In this document: positions 17,497 to 25,626 of the stretch, piece after piece
How positions within the stretch are numbered: the stretch's first letter is position 1
How the letters are laid out: each line of letters opens with the position of its first letter
NCBI GenBank assembly: GCA_036496285.1
Contig: DASXLI010000023.1
Location: 37,309 to 101,308 of the forward strand
DNA: 64,000 nucleotides
From: DP-19 sp036496285
GTDB taxonomy: Bacteria > Desulfobacterota > Binatia > UTPRO1
Reading direction: 5' to 3'
Position numbers and translations under genes: made by a program
The notes under the pieces: model-generated
The model's input: the letters and a program-made list of their open reading frames with translations, nothing else
What the model was told of the DNA's origin: nothing
Databases searched by the model: none

Positions 17497-18764
17497 TAGA
17501 ACTTGGCTTCGGAGACGGCGTCCTCGCCGGCCGCGACCGGACGCGGCACGGAGCCGCCCGCCGGAGCGGCGCCGAGCACGTCGTCGAACACGCGCTCGAC
17601 CGCGTGCACGTGATGGCGGATGTCGAAGACCCGGTCGATACGCTCGCGGGCCGCGCGTCCCATCGCGCGCCGCGCGTCCGGGTCGCCGATCATCCGCATG
17701 ATCGCATCGCCGAGCGCCCCCGGGTCACGCGGCTCGACCAGGATGCCGGTCTCCCCGTCGGCGACGATCTCGCGCGGGCCGCCGAGGCGCGGCGCGATCA
17801 CCGGGCGTCCGAGCGCCATCGCCTCGATCAGCACGCGCCCGAAGGGCTCGGGACGGATGGACGAATGGACGACGACGTCCATCGCGTCCATGCAGGCGGC
17901 GACGTCGCGCCGCGCGCCGGTCAGGATCACGTGGCGCTCGAGACCGAGCTCGGCAACGCGTGCCCCCAGCTCCTCGGCGTACTCCTCGCCGAGGCGGTGC
18001 ACGCCGCCGACGATCAGGCAGCGCAGATCCGGATGCCGCTCGCGCGCCCGCGCCACCGCCTCGACCACGAGCAGTTGCCCCTTCCAGCGCTGCAGGTGGC
18101 CGACGATGCCGACCAGCGGCGCGTCGGCGGGGATGCCGAACTCGGCGCGCACGGCGTCGCCGCCGCCCGGCGCGAACTGCTCGCAATTGATCCCATCGTA
18201 GATGGTGCAGAAGCGGCGCGCGCGGATGCCACGCGTCTTCGCGTGCGCCGTCACCTCCTCGGTCATGCCGATGCAGGTGTCGACCCAGCGCGACAGCAGG
18301 CGCTCGATGGGGCCGATGCGCCGCAGGCCCTTCTCGTGCACGATGATCGGCAGGTGGCAGAGTGCGCCGGCGATCACGCCGTCGAGGTTCGTGGTGACGG
18401 CGTTGGCGAGATACACGAGGTCGGGGCGCTCGGCGCGAAAGAGCTGCGTGAGCGCCCGGGCCCGCGGCGTCACCACCGAGACGAGCTCGCGCGCCCGCAG
18501 CCACGCACGTGCGGCGCGCGGGCGGTCGCCGTCGGGCTCCGGCGTCGGCAGCGGCGGCAGGACGTGGACCGGGATGCCGTCGGCGCGCAGCGCGGGGATC
18601 ACGTCCTTCGACTCATAGAGCACGAGCGCCGGTGCGTAGCGCCGGCGATCCATGCGCTCCATGAGATGCAGGATGCCGGTCAGCGAGCCGCCGAGCACGC
18701 CGCCGACGCTCGCTTCGACGAACAGAATGCGGTGCGGTGCCGCTATGGAGTTCGAACGGCTCAG
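17496..18764 (-). CDS. GT4-family glycosyltransferase
   Basis: About 420 residues. The N-terminal half opens with HRILFVEASVGGVLGGS, the Gly-rich acceptor-side loop. The C-terminal half carries the GT4 nucleotide-sugar site (PFGRVLIEAMALGRPVIAPR...GPREIVADGETGILVEP, with the E(x7)E pattern). It is a retaining, probably cytoplasmic transferase adding a sugar to a lipid-linked or other glycan. No ATG fits the start: I chose an in-frame CTG at 18764 just before the conserved region, while GTG at 18878, 20 nt after the TetR stop, is equally possible. The open frame extends to 19112 but upstream residues do not look like protein. It starts the minus-strand glycan/acyl cluster. Confidence 0.85.
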   Translation of the reverse strand: MSRSNSIAAPHRILFVEASVGGVLGGSLTGILHLMERMDRRRYAPALVLYESKDVIPALRADGIPVHVLPPLPTPEPDGDRPRAARAWLRARELVSVVTPRARALTQLFRAERPDLVYLANAVTTNLDGVIAGALCHLPIIVHEKGLRRIGPIERLLSRWVDTCIGMTEEVTAHAKTRGIRARRFCTIYDGINCEQFAPGGGDAVRAEFGIPADAPLVGIVGHLQRWKGQLLVVEAVARARERHPDLRCLIVGGVHRLGEEYAEELGARVAELGLERHVILTGARRDVAACMDAMDVVVHSSIRPEPFGRVLIEAMALGRPVIAPRLGGPREIVADGETGILVEPRDPGALGDAIMRMIGDPDARRAMGRAARERIDRVFDIRHHVHAVERVFDDVLGAAPAGGSVPRPVAAGEDAVSEAKF

Positions 18765-18897
18765 AGGACTATCCGAATTGGGCGGCCCGAAGGGACGGAA
18801 CGTCGCGGGGCATCCGGAGCTGCGCGAAAAATAGAGCCTCCCTGTCGAAACTGCAAGTCGCGTTCCGCATGCAGACACGCGCCGTGTGGCGTCGGAC

Positions 18898-19500
18898 TCA
18901 ATCGAGCAGCAGACGCACGATCGCGCCCGCCTGCTCGAGATTCGGCTCGAGCGCGATGATGGCGTCGTTGTAGAGGAAGGCCTCGCCGATGCGCACGATC
19001 GCGTACGCGAGCGCCGCCGGATCGACGCGTGGCGTGTAGTGGCCGCGCAGCGCCTCCTCGCGCAGCAGCTCGGCATGCGCATGCACCAGGCGCGCCTGCA
19101 CCGGTCCGTCACGGCGGGTGAGGACGCGGAGCGCGCTCTCGGCGTCGGTCTCGAGGAAGTGGCGGAGGGCCGGCGACTTCGCGACCACGGCGAGATGGCG
19201 ATCGAAGACGTTGATCACGCGCGATGCCCCGGTGCCCGGCGCGTCGCGCTTGCACTGCTCGAAGGTCTCGAGCGCGAGCCGGCCCAGCACCTCGCCGAGA
19301 AGCTGCTCGCGCGGCCCGGTCCAGCGGTAGAGGGTGGCGCGCGAGACGCCGAGCTCGCTCGCGAGCGCGCGCATATCGATGCGCTGGCCCTTCAGGACCC
19401 GGCGGCGGGCGATGCGGTGGGCGTCGACAGGCGTCGGCTTCGCCGGTGTGGCCGGGCGCTCGCCGTGACGGGACACGTGCTTGTCGGGGCGGGCCACCAC
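18898..19500 (-). CDS. TetR-family transcriptional regulator (QsdR-like)
   Basis: 200 residues from a GTG. The helix-turn-helix covers about residues 40-75 (RIDMRALASELGVSRATLYRWTGPREQLLGEVL), matching the TetR DNA-binding helix. The ligand domain resembles the QsdR type. It faces away from the carboxylesterase gene at 19737, and the 236-nt gap between them is the likely site of action. It is also directly upstream of the glycosyltransferase cluster, on the same strand. Which set it controls is not clear from sequence. Confidence 0.88.
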   Translation of the reverse strand: MVARPDKHVSRHGERPATPAKPTPVDAHRIARRRVLKGQRIDMRALASELGVSRATLYRWTGPREQLLGEVLGRLALETFEQCKRDAPGTGASRVINVFDRHLAVVAKSPALRHFLETDAESALRVLTRRDGPVQARLVHAHAELLREEALRGHYTPRVDPAALAYAIVRIGEAFLYNDAIIALEPNLEQAGAIVRLLLD

Positions 19501-19623
19501 GGTCCGAAGCTAGCGTGGATGTGCGCGAACGGCCAGGACGAACGGACAACTTCGCGCCGCCGCGGCGCGACGAGACACGCGCCCGCGACGCGGCGCGCAA
19601 TCGGCCCTCGACACACATTTTCA

Positions 19624-19652
19624 TTGACACTTCGAAAGGAAGAGGTGTACCC
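19624..19652 (+). promoter_or_regulatory. Possible promoter for the carboxylesterase gene
   Basis: A consensus TTGACA (19624-19629) lies about 110 nt before the ATG. The -10 hexamer 17 nt on is poor (GTACCC), so this may be an activator-dependent or TetR-controlled promoter. The divergent TetR gene is 124 nt away. Confidence 0.35.
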
Positions 19653-19736
19653 GTGGCTCTGAGACATCTGGACGTTCTGTCGCATGCAGTGCCGTGCAGC
19701 GTGATTGCCCTGCCGTCGTATCACTGGAGGAAAGCC

Positions 19737-21356
19737 ATGAGCGTACGTGAGTTCTGGTCGTGTGCCGTTCGTCTCGGCGTCGGCGCCGTCGTGATGTGTG
19801 TCGTCGGTCTCGCGCTCGCGGTGCCCGCAATGGCGGACAATCCGATCGCGACGACCACTCTCGGTCCGGTGCAGGGTGTCGCCACGACGTCGATGACGAA
19901 GTTCCTCGGCATCCCGTATGCCGCACCGCCGGTCGGTGCGCTGCGCTGGACGCCGCCGCAGGCGCATGCGCCATGGATGACGCCGATCGACGCCTCGGCG
20001 TTCGGTCCGCACTGCGCGCAGTCCACCTCGCCGTTCGGCCAGGTGTCGAGCAGCGAAGACTGCCTGTACCTGAACGTCTACGTCCCCGTGCACAAGGGCT
20101 TCGCGCTCGACATCCACAGGCTCAAGCCCGTCATGGTGTGGATCCACGGCGGCGCGTTCCAGGTCGGTGAGAGCGACGACTACGATCCGACGCGCCTCGT
20201 GACCCAGGGCGACGTGGTCATGGTGACCATCAACTACCGCATCGGCGCGCTCGGCTTCATGGCGCATCCGGCGCTCAGCGCCGAGTCCGGGCAAGGCATC
20301 TCCGGCAACTACGGCATCCTCGATCAGCAGGCCGCGTTGCAGTGGGTGCACGCGAACATCAAGGCGTTCGGCGGCAATCCGAAGAAGGTGACGATCTTCG
20401 GCGAGTCTGCCGGCGGCGCCAGCGTGCACGCGCAGCTCGCCTCGCCGGCGGCGGCCGGTCTCTTCCAGGGCGCGATCGTCGAGAGCGGCGCCCTCTTCAC
20501 CCAGCCGACGCTCACCGACGCCGAGAGCCTGGGCTCGAGCCTCGCGACCACCGTCGGCTGCAGCGATCAGACCGCGGCCTGTCTGCGCGCCGTGAGCGTC
20601 GCCGACCTCCTCGCGGCGCAGGGCACCAATCTCACCTCGTCGAGCCCGAACATCGACGGCGTCGTCCTGCCCGAGCCGCTGCGCGCTGCGTTCGTGGCCG
20701 GCCACTTCAACCGCGTACCGGTCATCGAGGGCTCGAACCACGACGAGTTCCGCCTGTTCGTCGCGCTCCTCATCGAGATTCCCAACGGGCCGCTCACAGC
20801 GGGTCAATACGAGAACGCGATCGCGACGGTGCTGAGCGTGCCGCCGTCGGTCGCGTCGATCCTGGCGGCGCGCTACCCGGTCGCGAACTACCCGAGCCCG
20901 GGCATCGCGCTCGGCACCCTCGCGACCGACGCCGCCTTCTCCTGCAACGCGCGCCATGCCGACGACCTGCTCTCGCGCTACGTGAAGACGTATGCGTACG
21001 AGTTCAACGATCAGAACGCGCCGGAGCTTTTCCTGCCGCCGGTCAGCTTCTCGTACGGCGCCGCTCACGCCTCCGAGATCCAGTATCTCTTCGACGTTCC
21101 GAACCAGACGATGGCGCCGGCGCTCACTGCCGACCAGCAGACGCTCGCCGCGACCATGGTGAAGTACTGGACGAAGTTCGCCCGCTCGAAGAAGCCCAAG
21201 GTCTCGAAGGTGCCGAAGTGGCACCTCTACCAGCCCGCCGATCTCACCTCGGAACGCATGTTGTCGCTGGTCGCCCCGACGCCAACCGACGAGTTCGGCA
21301 TCAACTTCGGCGCCGACCACCAGTGCGCGTTCTGGGACCCCCTGATCGGGAACTGA
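19737..21356 (+). CDS. Exported type-B carboxylesterase
   Basis: 539 residues from the ATG at 19737, which has GGAGG 6 nt upstream. A signal peptide ends near VPAMA. The alpha/beta-hydrolase core of the type-B carboxylesterase/lipase family is plain: GIPYAAPPVGALRW, SEDCLYLNVYVP, oxyanion-hole HGGAF, and nucleophile motif GESAGG. The triad acid is likely the Glu in NHDEFRLF and the His in GADHQCAFW near the C-terminus. It hydrolyses carboxylic esters outside the cytoplasm; the natural substrate is unknown. A divergent TetR gene upstream may control it. A 32-bp perfect palindrome follows the stop. Confidence 0.9.
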   Translation: MSVREFWSCAVRLGVGAVVMCVVGLALAVPAMADNPIATTTLGPVQGVATTSMTKFLGIPYAAPPVGALRWTPPQAHAPWMTPIDASAFGPHCAQSTSPFGQVSSSEDCLYLNVYVPVHKGFALDIHRLKPVMVWIHGGAFQVGESDDYDPTRLVTQGDVVMVTINYRIGALGFMAHPALSAESGQGISGNYGILDQQAALQWVHANIKAFGGNPKKVTIFGESAGGASVHAQLASPAAAGLFQGAIVESGALFTQPTLTDAESLGSSLATTVGCSDQTAACLRAVSVADLLAAQGTNLTSSSPNIDGVVLPEPLRAAFVAGHFNRVPVIEGSNHDEFRLFVALLIEIPNGPLTAGQYENAIATVLSVPPSVASILAARYPVANYPSPGIALGTLATDAAFSCNARHADDLLSRYVKTYAYEFNDQNAPELFLPPVSFSYGAAHASEIQYLFDVPNQTMAPALTADQQTLAATMVKYWTKFARSKKPKVSKVPKWHLYQPADLTSERMLSLVAPTPTDEFGINFGADHQCAFWDPLIGN

Positions 21357-21370
21357 TCCGCGGCTGATCC

Positions 21371-21402
21371 CGCACCCGGCGGCCGCGCGGCCGCCGGGTG
21401 CG
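21371..21402 (+). terminator. Perfect 32-bp palindrome after the esterase gene
   Basis: Bases 21371-21386 and 21387-21402 are exact reverse complements (16 bp each, GC-rich, no loop). It begins 14 nt past the esterase stop. There is no T-tract, so termination would be weak or factor-dependent, but the position fits a 3' mRNA-end structure. Confidence 0.55.
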
Positions 21403-21412
21403 TGGAAACCAC

Positions 21413-21464
21413 TTGACTCCTCGGTGGCCGCTCGACTAATGCGTAGTACGAGTACGTACTACGC
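21413..21464 (+). promoter_or_regulatory. Promoter and palindromic operator for the diiron oxidase gene
   Basis: TTGACT (21413-21418) and TAATGC (21437-21442) are 18 nt apart. An inverted repeat directly follows and overlaps the -10: GCGTAGTAC (21441-21449), 6-nt spacer, GTACTACGC (21456-21464). The ATG is at 21480 with GAGGAGG before it. Such a repeat at the transcription start is typical of a repressor operator. The cognate regulator is unproven; the MerR-type gene downstream and the TetR gene upstream are both candidates. Confidence 0.65.
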
Positions 21465-21479
21465 GCGAGGAGGCCCCCT

Positions 21480-22613
21480 ATGGCTAGCGAGGACAGGTAC
21501 GCCCGACCGGTTGACGGCGTCGACTGGGCGATCAACGGTACCTTCGACACCAACTTCCGCTGGGAGTACCAGGACGGACGCGACTCGCTCCTCAAGCTCT
21601 ACGAGAAGGGCAAGGAGCGGCAGTGGAACGCCAACACCCGCATCGACTGGTCGCAGGATCTCGATCCCGAGAACCCCGAGCAGCTCCCCGACGAGTCGAT
21701 TCCGCTCTTCGGCTCCGACGTGTTCGAGGCGCTCACGCCCGCCGAGAAGGCCACCCTGCGGCGTCATTTCCAGTCGTGGCAGCTGTCGCAGTTCCTCCAC
21801 GGGGAGCAGGGCGCGCTGATCTGCACGGCCAAGATCGTGCAGCAGGTGCCGAGGATCGACGCCAAGTTCTATGCCGCGACGCAGGTGATCGACGAGGCGC
21901 GCCACGTCGAGGCGTACTCGCGCTTGCTCCACGACAAGTTCGAGCTCGCCTACCCGATCACGCCGACGTTGCAGCGCCTGCTCGACAACGTGCTGAGCGA
22001 CTCGCGCTGGGACATGACCTATCTCGGCATGCAGGTGCTGATCGAGGGCCTCGCGCTGGCCGCGTTCGCGCAGATCCGCGACCAGTCGCAGAACCCGCTC
22101 GCGGCGGCGGTGAACGCCTACGTCATGCAGGACGAGGCGCGCCACGTCGCGTTCGGCCGCTTCGCGTTGCGCGACTACTACCCGACGCTCACGCAGGCGG
22201 AGCGCGACGAGCGCGAGGAGTTCGCGGTCGAGGCGTGCTATCTCATGCGCGACCGCTTCCAGGCCGAGGAGGTCTGGGAGACGCTCGGCCTGCCCGTCGA
22301 TCGCTGCGCCGCGCACATGCTCGAGTCCGGCTTCATGCAGAACTACCGCTCCGCGCTCTTCAGCCGCATCGTCCCCATCATCAAGGACATCGGCCTCTGG
22401 GGACCGAAGATCCGCAAGGGCTACGAGCAGATGGGCATCCTCGGCTACGCCAACGTCGACGTTCAGGCGATGGCCGACGAGGACGAGAAGGTGGCCGAGC
22501 GCTACGACGAGCGGCACACGGAGATCCTGCGGGTGGCGGCGTCTGCGGCGGAGACGCCGTCGAACGGCACGACCGTGACGAACGGCCAGGGAGGCTCCCG
22601 CGCCTCGGCCTGA
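21480..22613 (+). CDS. Diiron ferritin-like oxidase
   Basis: 377 residues, ribosome site GAGGAGG 6 nt before the ATG. It has the four-helix diiron pattern: Glu in FLHGEQGALI, ExxH in DEARHVEAY, Glu in LIEGLALAAF and ExxH in DEARHVAFG, so all six ligands are present. The N-terminal QWNANTRIDW recalls the R2-like and hydroxylase alpha-subunit members. It is probably an oxygen-activating enzyme (oxidase, hydroxylase or desaturase) with an unknown substrate. The last 35 residues are low-complexity. The MerR-type regulator starts 25 nt downstream, so the pair likely share a transcript from the operator-bearing promoter. Confidence 0.8.
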   Translation: MASEDRYARPVDGVDWAINGTFDTNFRWEYQDGRDSLLKLYEKGKERQWNANTRIDWSQDLDPENPEQLPDESIPLFGSDVFEALTPAEKATLRRHFQSWQLSQFLHGEQGALICTAKIVQQVPRIDAKFYAATQVIDEARHVEAYSRLLHDKFELAYPITPTLQRLLDNVLSDSRWDMTYLGMQVLIEGLALAAFAQIRDQSQNPLAAAVNAYVMQDEARHVAFGRFALRDYYPTLTQAERDEREEFAVEACYLMRDRFQAEEVWETLGLPVDRCAAHMLESGFMQNYRSALFSRIVPIIKDIGLWGPKIRKGYEQMGILGYANVDVQAMADEDEKVAERYDERHTEILRVAASAAETPSNGTTVTNGQGGSRASA

Positions 22614-22638
22614 CGACACCGCCCCCGTCGCGGGGCGC

Positions 22639-23457
22639 ATGAAGATGAAGGATCTCGAGCGCGCCGCCGGCGTCGGGCGCGAGACGATCCGCTTCTACAT
22701 CCGCGAGGGCCTGTTGCCCGAGCCGCACCGCCCGGGCCGCAACGTCGCCTGGTACGACGCCTCGTTCGTCGAGCGGCTGATGCTCATCAAGGAGCTGCAG
22801 CAGAAGCGCTTCCTGCCGCTGCACGTGATCCGCAGCATGCTCGGCAGCGAGACGCCGCCCTCGCGCGACGAGGTCCGCACCCTGCTCGAGATCGACGGCA
22901 AGCTGTTTCCCGCCGTCGAGGGCGCACCGGAGCCGATGGTCGAGCGGCTCTCGCAGGTCGCGCGCACGGTCGGCATCCCGGCGCGCGAGATCCGCGACTT
23001 CGCTTCGGTCGGCATGATCGAGATCGTGACCCGCGCCGGCGATCAATGGCTCGAGGAGCCCGCCATCCGCATGGTCGAGCTGTGGGGCCGGATGCGCGCC
23101 GCCGGCTTCGATCACCGCTTCGGCTTCGGCGCCGAGAGCTACCGCATCTACCCCGAGGTGATGCGCTGGCTGGCGCACGAGGAGCTCCGTCTCTTCGCCC
23201 AGGGCATCACCGGACGGGTGTCCGTCGAGCGATCGGCGGCGATGGCGGAGGACGGTATCAATCTGGTGAACCAGATGCTGGCCCTTCTCCGGAAATCGAC
23301 GCTGCTGCGCTACATCGCCGAGGGCAACGTGCCGACCGGCGACCCCGCGACGGTGGCCGCCAACGCGGACGTGGCGTCGCGACCCCCGCGGGGCGAGGGC
23401 CGCCGCTCGCTTCCGGGCGCGCGCCGCCGGCACGCCGGCCCGCGTGCACGGCGCTGA
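22639..23457 (+). CDS. MerR-family regulator with a second HTH-like segment
   Basis: 272 residues. Residues 1-70 are a standard MerR winged helix (MKMKDLERAAGVGRETIRFYIREGLLPEP, then the LMLIKELQQKRFLPLHVIRSML helix). Residues about 100-125 (LSQVARTVGIPAREIRDFASVGMIEIV) repeat the MerR HTH pattern in degraded form. The rest is a helical region (about 130-225) with a basic, disordered tail. No metal-binding Cys cluster follows the coupling helix, so it is not a metal sensor. It lies 25 nt after the diiron oxidase gene and probably controls its promoter. Confidence 0.85.
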   Translation: MKMKDLERAAGVGRETIRFYIREGLLPEPHRPGRNVAWYDASFVERLMLIKELQQKRFLPLHVIRSMLGSETPPSRDEVRTLLEIDGKLFPAVEGAPEPMVERLSQVARTVGIPAREIRDFASVGMIEIVTRAGDQWLEEPAIRMVELWGRMRAAGFDHRFGFGAESYRIYPEVMRWLAHEELRLFAQGITGRVSVERSAAMAEDGINLVNQMLALLRKSTLLRYIAEGNVPTGDPATVAANADVASRPPRGEGRRSLPGARRRHAGPRARR

Positions 23458-23511
23458 GGGGCTTCGACTCCGATTCGCTGATTTGGTAGTCCCGAGCATG
23501 GCCGGCGTGCC

Positions 23512-25626
23512 GTGCATGGCGCTCGAGGCGATCCCCGGCTAGTGGCGCGCCGTCGCGCCGTTCCGCCGCCGACGCGGCCCGCCGCGCCCGCGTCCCGCGG
23601 TTCTCGCGGGTTGCGCCGTCAGGCCGTCCGGGAGGCGCCGTCGCCCGCGCGCCATGCCGGGACGGCGCGCGCCTGGTGGCTCGTTGCCGGCATCGTCGCG
23701 CTGCTCGCCTGCCTGGTCTACGCAAACAGCCTCGGCGGCGAGCTCCTGTTCGACGACGTGAATGCCGTCGTCAACAACCGCTGGGTGCGCTCGGGCGACG
23801 TCGCCGGCATCGTCACCCAGGCGTCGTGGTGGGGCGAGGGGCGCGGCCACACCTGGCGCCCGCTCACGACCCTGACGTTCGCGCTCGATCACGCGCTCCA
23901 CGGGATCGCCCCCCTCGGCTACCATGTGGTGAACGTCGCGCTGCACGCGGCCGTGAGCGTGCTGGTGTTCGCGGTGTTCGCGCGCCTCGCGGGCGAGCCG
24001 GCGGTCGCGGCGATCGCGGCGCTGCTCTTCGCGGCGCATCCCGTCCACACGGAAGCGGTGGCGAGCGTCGTCGGACGCGCGGAGCTGCTCGCGGCGTTTG
24101 CGGTCTTCGCGGCGTGGCTCTGCTTCCTGCACGCCGACGCGCGGCGCCTCGCCGGGCGCGCCGCGCTCGTGCCCGAGGCGCTCGGCGTCCTCTTGCTCTT
24201 CCTCGGCGAGCTTTCCAAGGAGAACGCGCTCGGCTTCCTGTTCGTCCTCGTCCTCGCGGATCTGCTGTTCGCCGAGCGGGCGGCGCCGCTCGGGCGCTTG
24301 CGCGTGCACGCGGGGCGCTACGCGGCGCTCGTCGCGGTGTCGCTCGCGTTCATGGTCGCACGCCACGCCGTGATCGGCGACGCCGCGGCGGCGCCGATCA
24401 GCATCCTCGACAACCCGCTCGTCGGGCTGCCGTTCGCGTCGTACGAGCTCACCGCGATCAAGGTGATCGGCCTCTACGCATGGCGACTCCTCGTGCCCTG
24501 GACCCTGGCGGCCGACTACTCCTACGACCAGCTCACCGCGGTGACGTCGCCGCTCGATCCGGCGTTTCTCGGCGGGCTGGCGGTCGTCGTCGCGGTCCCG
24601 CTGCTCGTGTGGCGGACGTGGCGCGCCGTTCCGCTCGTCGCGCTCGGCCTCGGCATCGCCGTGCTGACGTTCGCGATCGTCTCGAACGTCGTGTTCCCCA
24701 TCGGGACGATCATGGCGGAGCGGCTCGTCTACCTGCCGTCCGCGGGCTTCTGCCTGGCGCTAGCGGCCGGTTTTACGCGCGTCGCCGGCGGCACGCGGCG
24801 CGCGCCGGCTGCCGGCGCTCTCGACGGGCTCACGACCGCGCGCGTCGCCCTCCCGCTCGTCGTCGTGCTCGTGCTCTACGGTGCGCGCACGGTGGCCCGC
24901 AATCGGGTGTGGCACGACCGGCTCGGCTTCTTCACGACCATGGTCCAGGAGGCACCGCGCTCGGCGCGTAGCCAGCGCGAGCTCGGCTCGGTGCTCGCCG
25001 ACCTCGGCCGCTTCGAGGAAGCGCGCGCCGCGTTCACGCGCTCGCTCGCCATCCGGCCGAACGACGGCGCGACGCTCTACAACCTCGGCAACGCGCTCGC
25101 GCAGGAGAGCCGTTTCGACGATGCGATCGCGGCCTACCAGCAGGCGCTCACAGCCGTGCCCGATCTCGCCGACGCGATGGTGAACCTCGGCAACGTGCAG
25201 AGCCTGCGCGGCGATCACGCGGCCGCCGTCGAGTCGATGCGGCGGGCGCTGCCGCTCACCCCGCGCTCGGCGTCGCTCCACATGAACATCGCGAACGAGC
25301 TCTTCCGTCTCGGCGATCACGCCGGCGCGCGCGCCGAGTATGAGGCCGCGCTCACCCTCGACCCGGGCGCTCCCAACATCCTCGTGAACTACGGCGCGTT
25401 TTTCCTCGCGCGCGGCGAGTACGAGCAGGCGGCGGACGCGTATCGCCGGGCCGGCGATCAGCCGATGGCGCTCGTCGGCCTGAGCGCCACGTACCGGGCG
25501 CAGGGCAAGACCGCCGACGCCCGCGCCGCGCAGACCCGGGCGGCGGCGCTCTATCCCGCGAACGCCGCGGTCCGGCAGATGGGCGAGGTCCTCCAGCGCG
25601 ACGCGGCCGGCGCGAGCGGCGGCTGA
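23512..25626 (+). CDS. Membrane-TPR protein, TMTC-like (paralogue 2)
   Basis: 704 residues from GTG at 23512; a GTG at 23542 is equally possible and neither has a ribosome site. After a basic leader, about 10-12 membrane segments run to residue 460. The first loop has GGELLFDDVNAVVNN and the TMTC/DUF1736-type block DYSYDQLTAVTSPLDP. Residues from about 475 to 700 are TPRs (e.g. ATLYNLGNALAQESRFDDAI). This is the architecture of membrane mannosyltransferase-like TMTC proteins. The next gene (25626) is a paralogue whose ATG overlaps this stop by one base, so the two are surely cotranscribed. Confidence 0.82.
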   Translation: MHGARGDPRLVARRRAVPPPTRPAAPASRGSRGLRRQAVREAPSPARHAGTARAWWLVAGIVALLACLVYANSLGGELLFDDVNAVVNNRWVRSGDVAGIVTQASWWGEGRGHTWRPLTTLTFALDHALHGIAPLGYHVVNVALHAAVSVLVFAVFARLAGEPAVAAIAALLFAAHPVHTEAVASVVGRAELLAAFAVFAAWLCFLHADARRLAGRAALVPEALGVLLLFLGELSKENALGFLFVLVLADLLFAERAAPLGRLRVHAGRYAALVAVSLAFMVARHAVIGDAAAAPISILDNPLVGLPFASYELTAIKVIGLYAWRLLVPWTLAADYSYDQLTAVTSPLDPAFLGGLAVVVAVPLLVWRTWRAVPLVALGLGIAVLTFAIVSNVVFPIGTIMAERLVYLPSAGFCLALAAGFTRVAGGTRRAPAAGALDGLTTARVALPLVVVLVLYGARTVARNRVWHDRLGFFTTMVQEAPRSARSQRELGSVLADLGRFEEARAAFTRSLAIRPNDGATLYNLGNALAQESRFDDAIAAYQQALTAVPDLADAMVNLGNVQSLRGDHAAAVESMRRALPLTPRSASLHMNIANELFRLGDHAGARAEYEAALTLDPGAPNILVNYGAFFLARGEYEQAADAYRRAGDQPMALVGLSATYRAQGKTADARAAQTRAAALYPANAAVRQMGEVLQRDAAGASGG

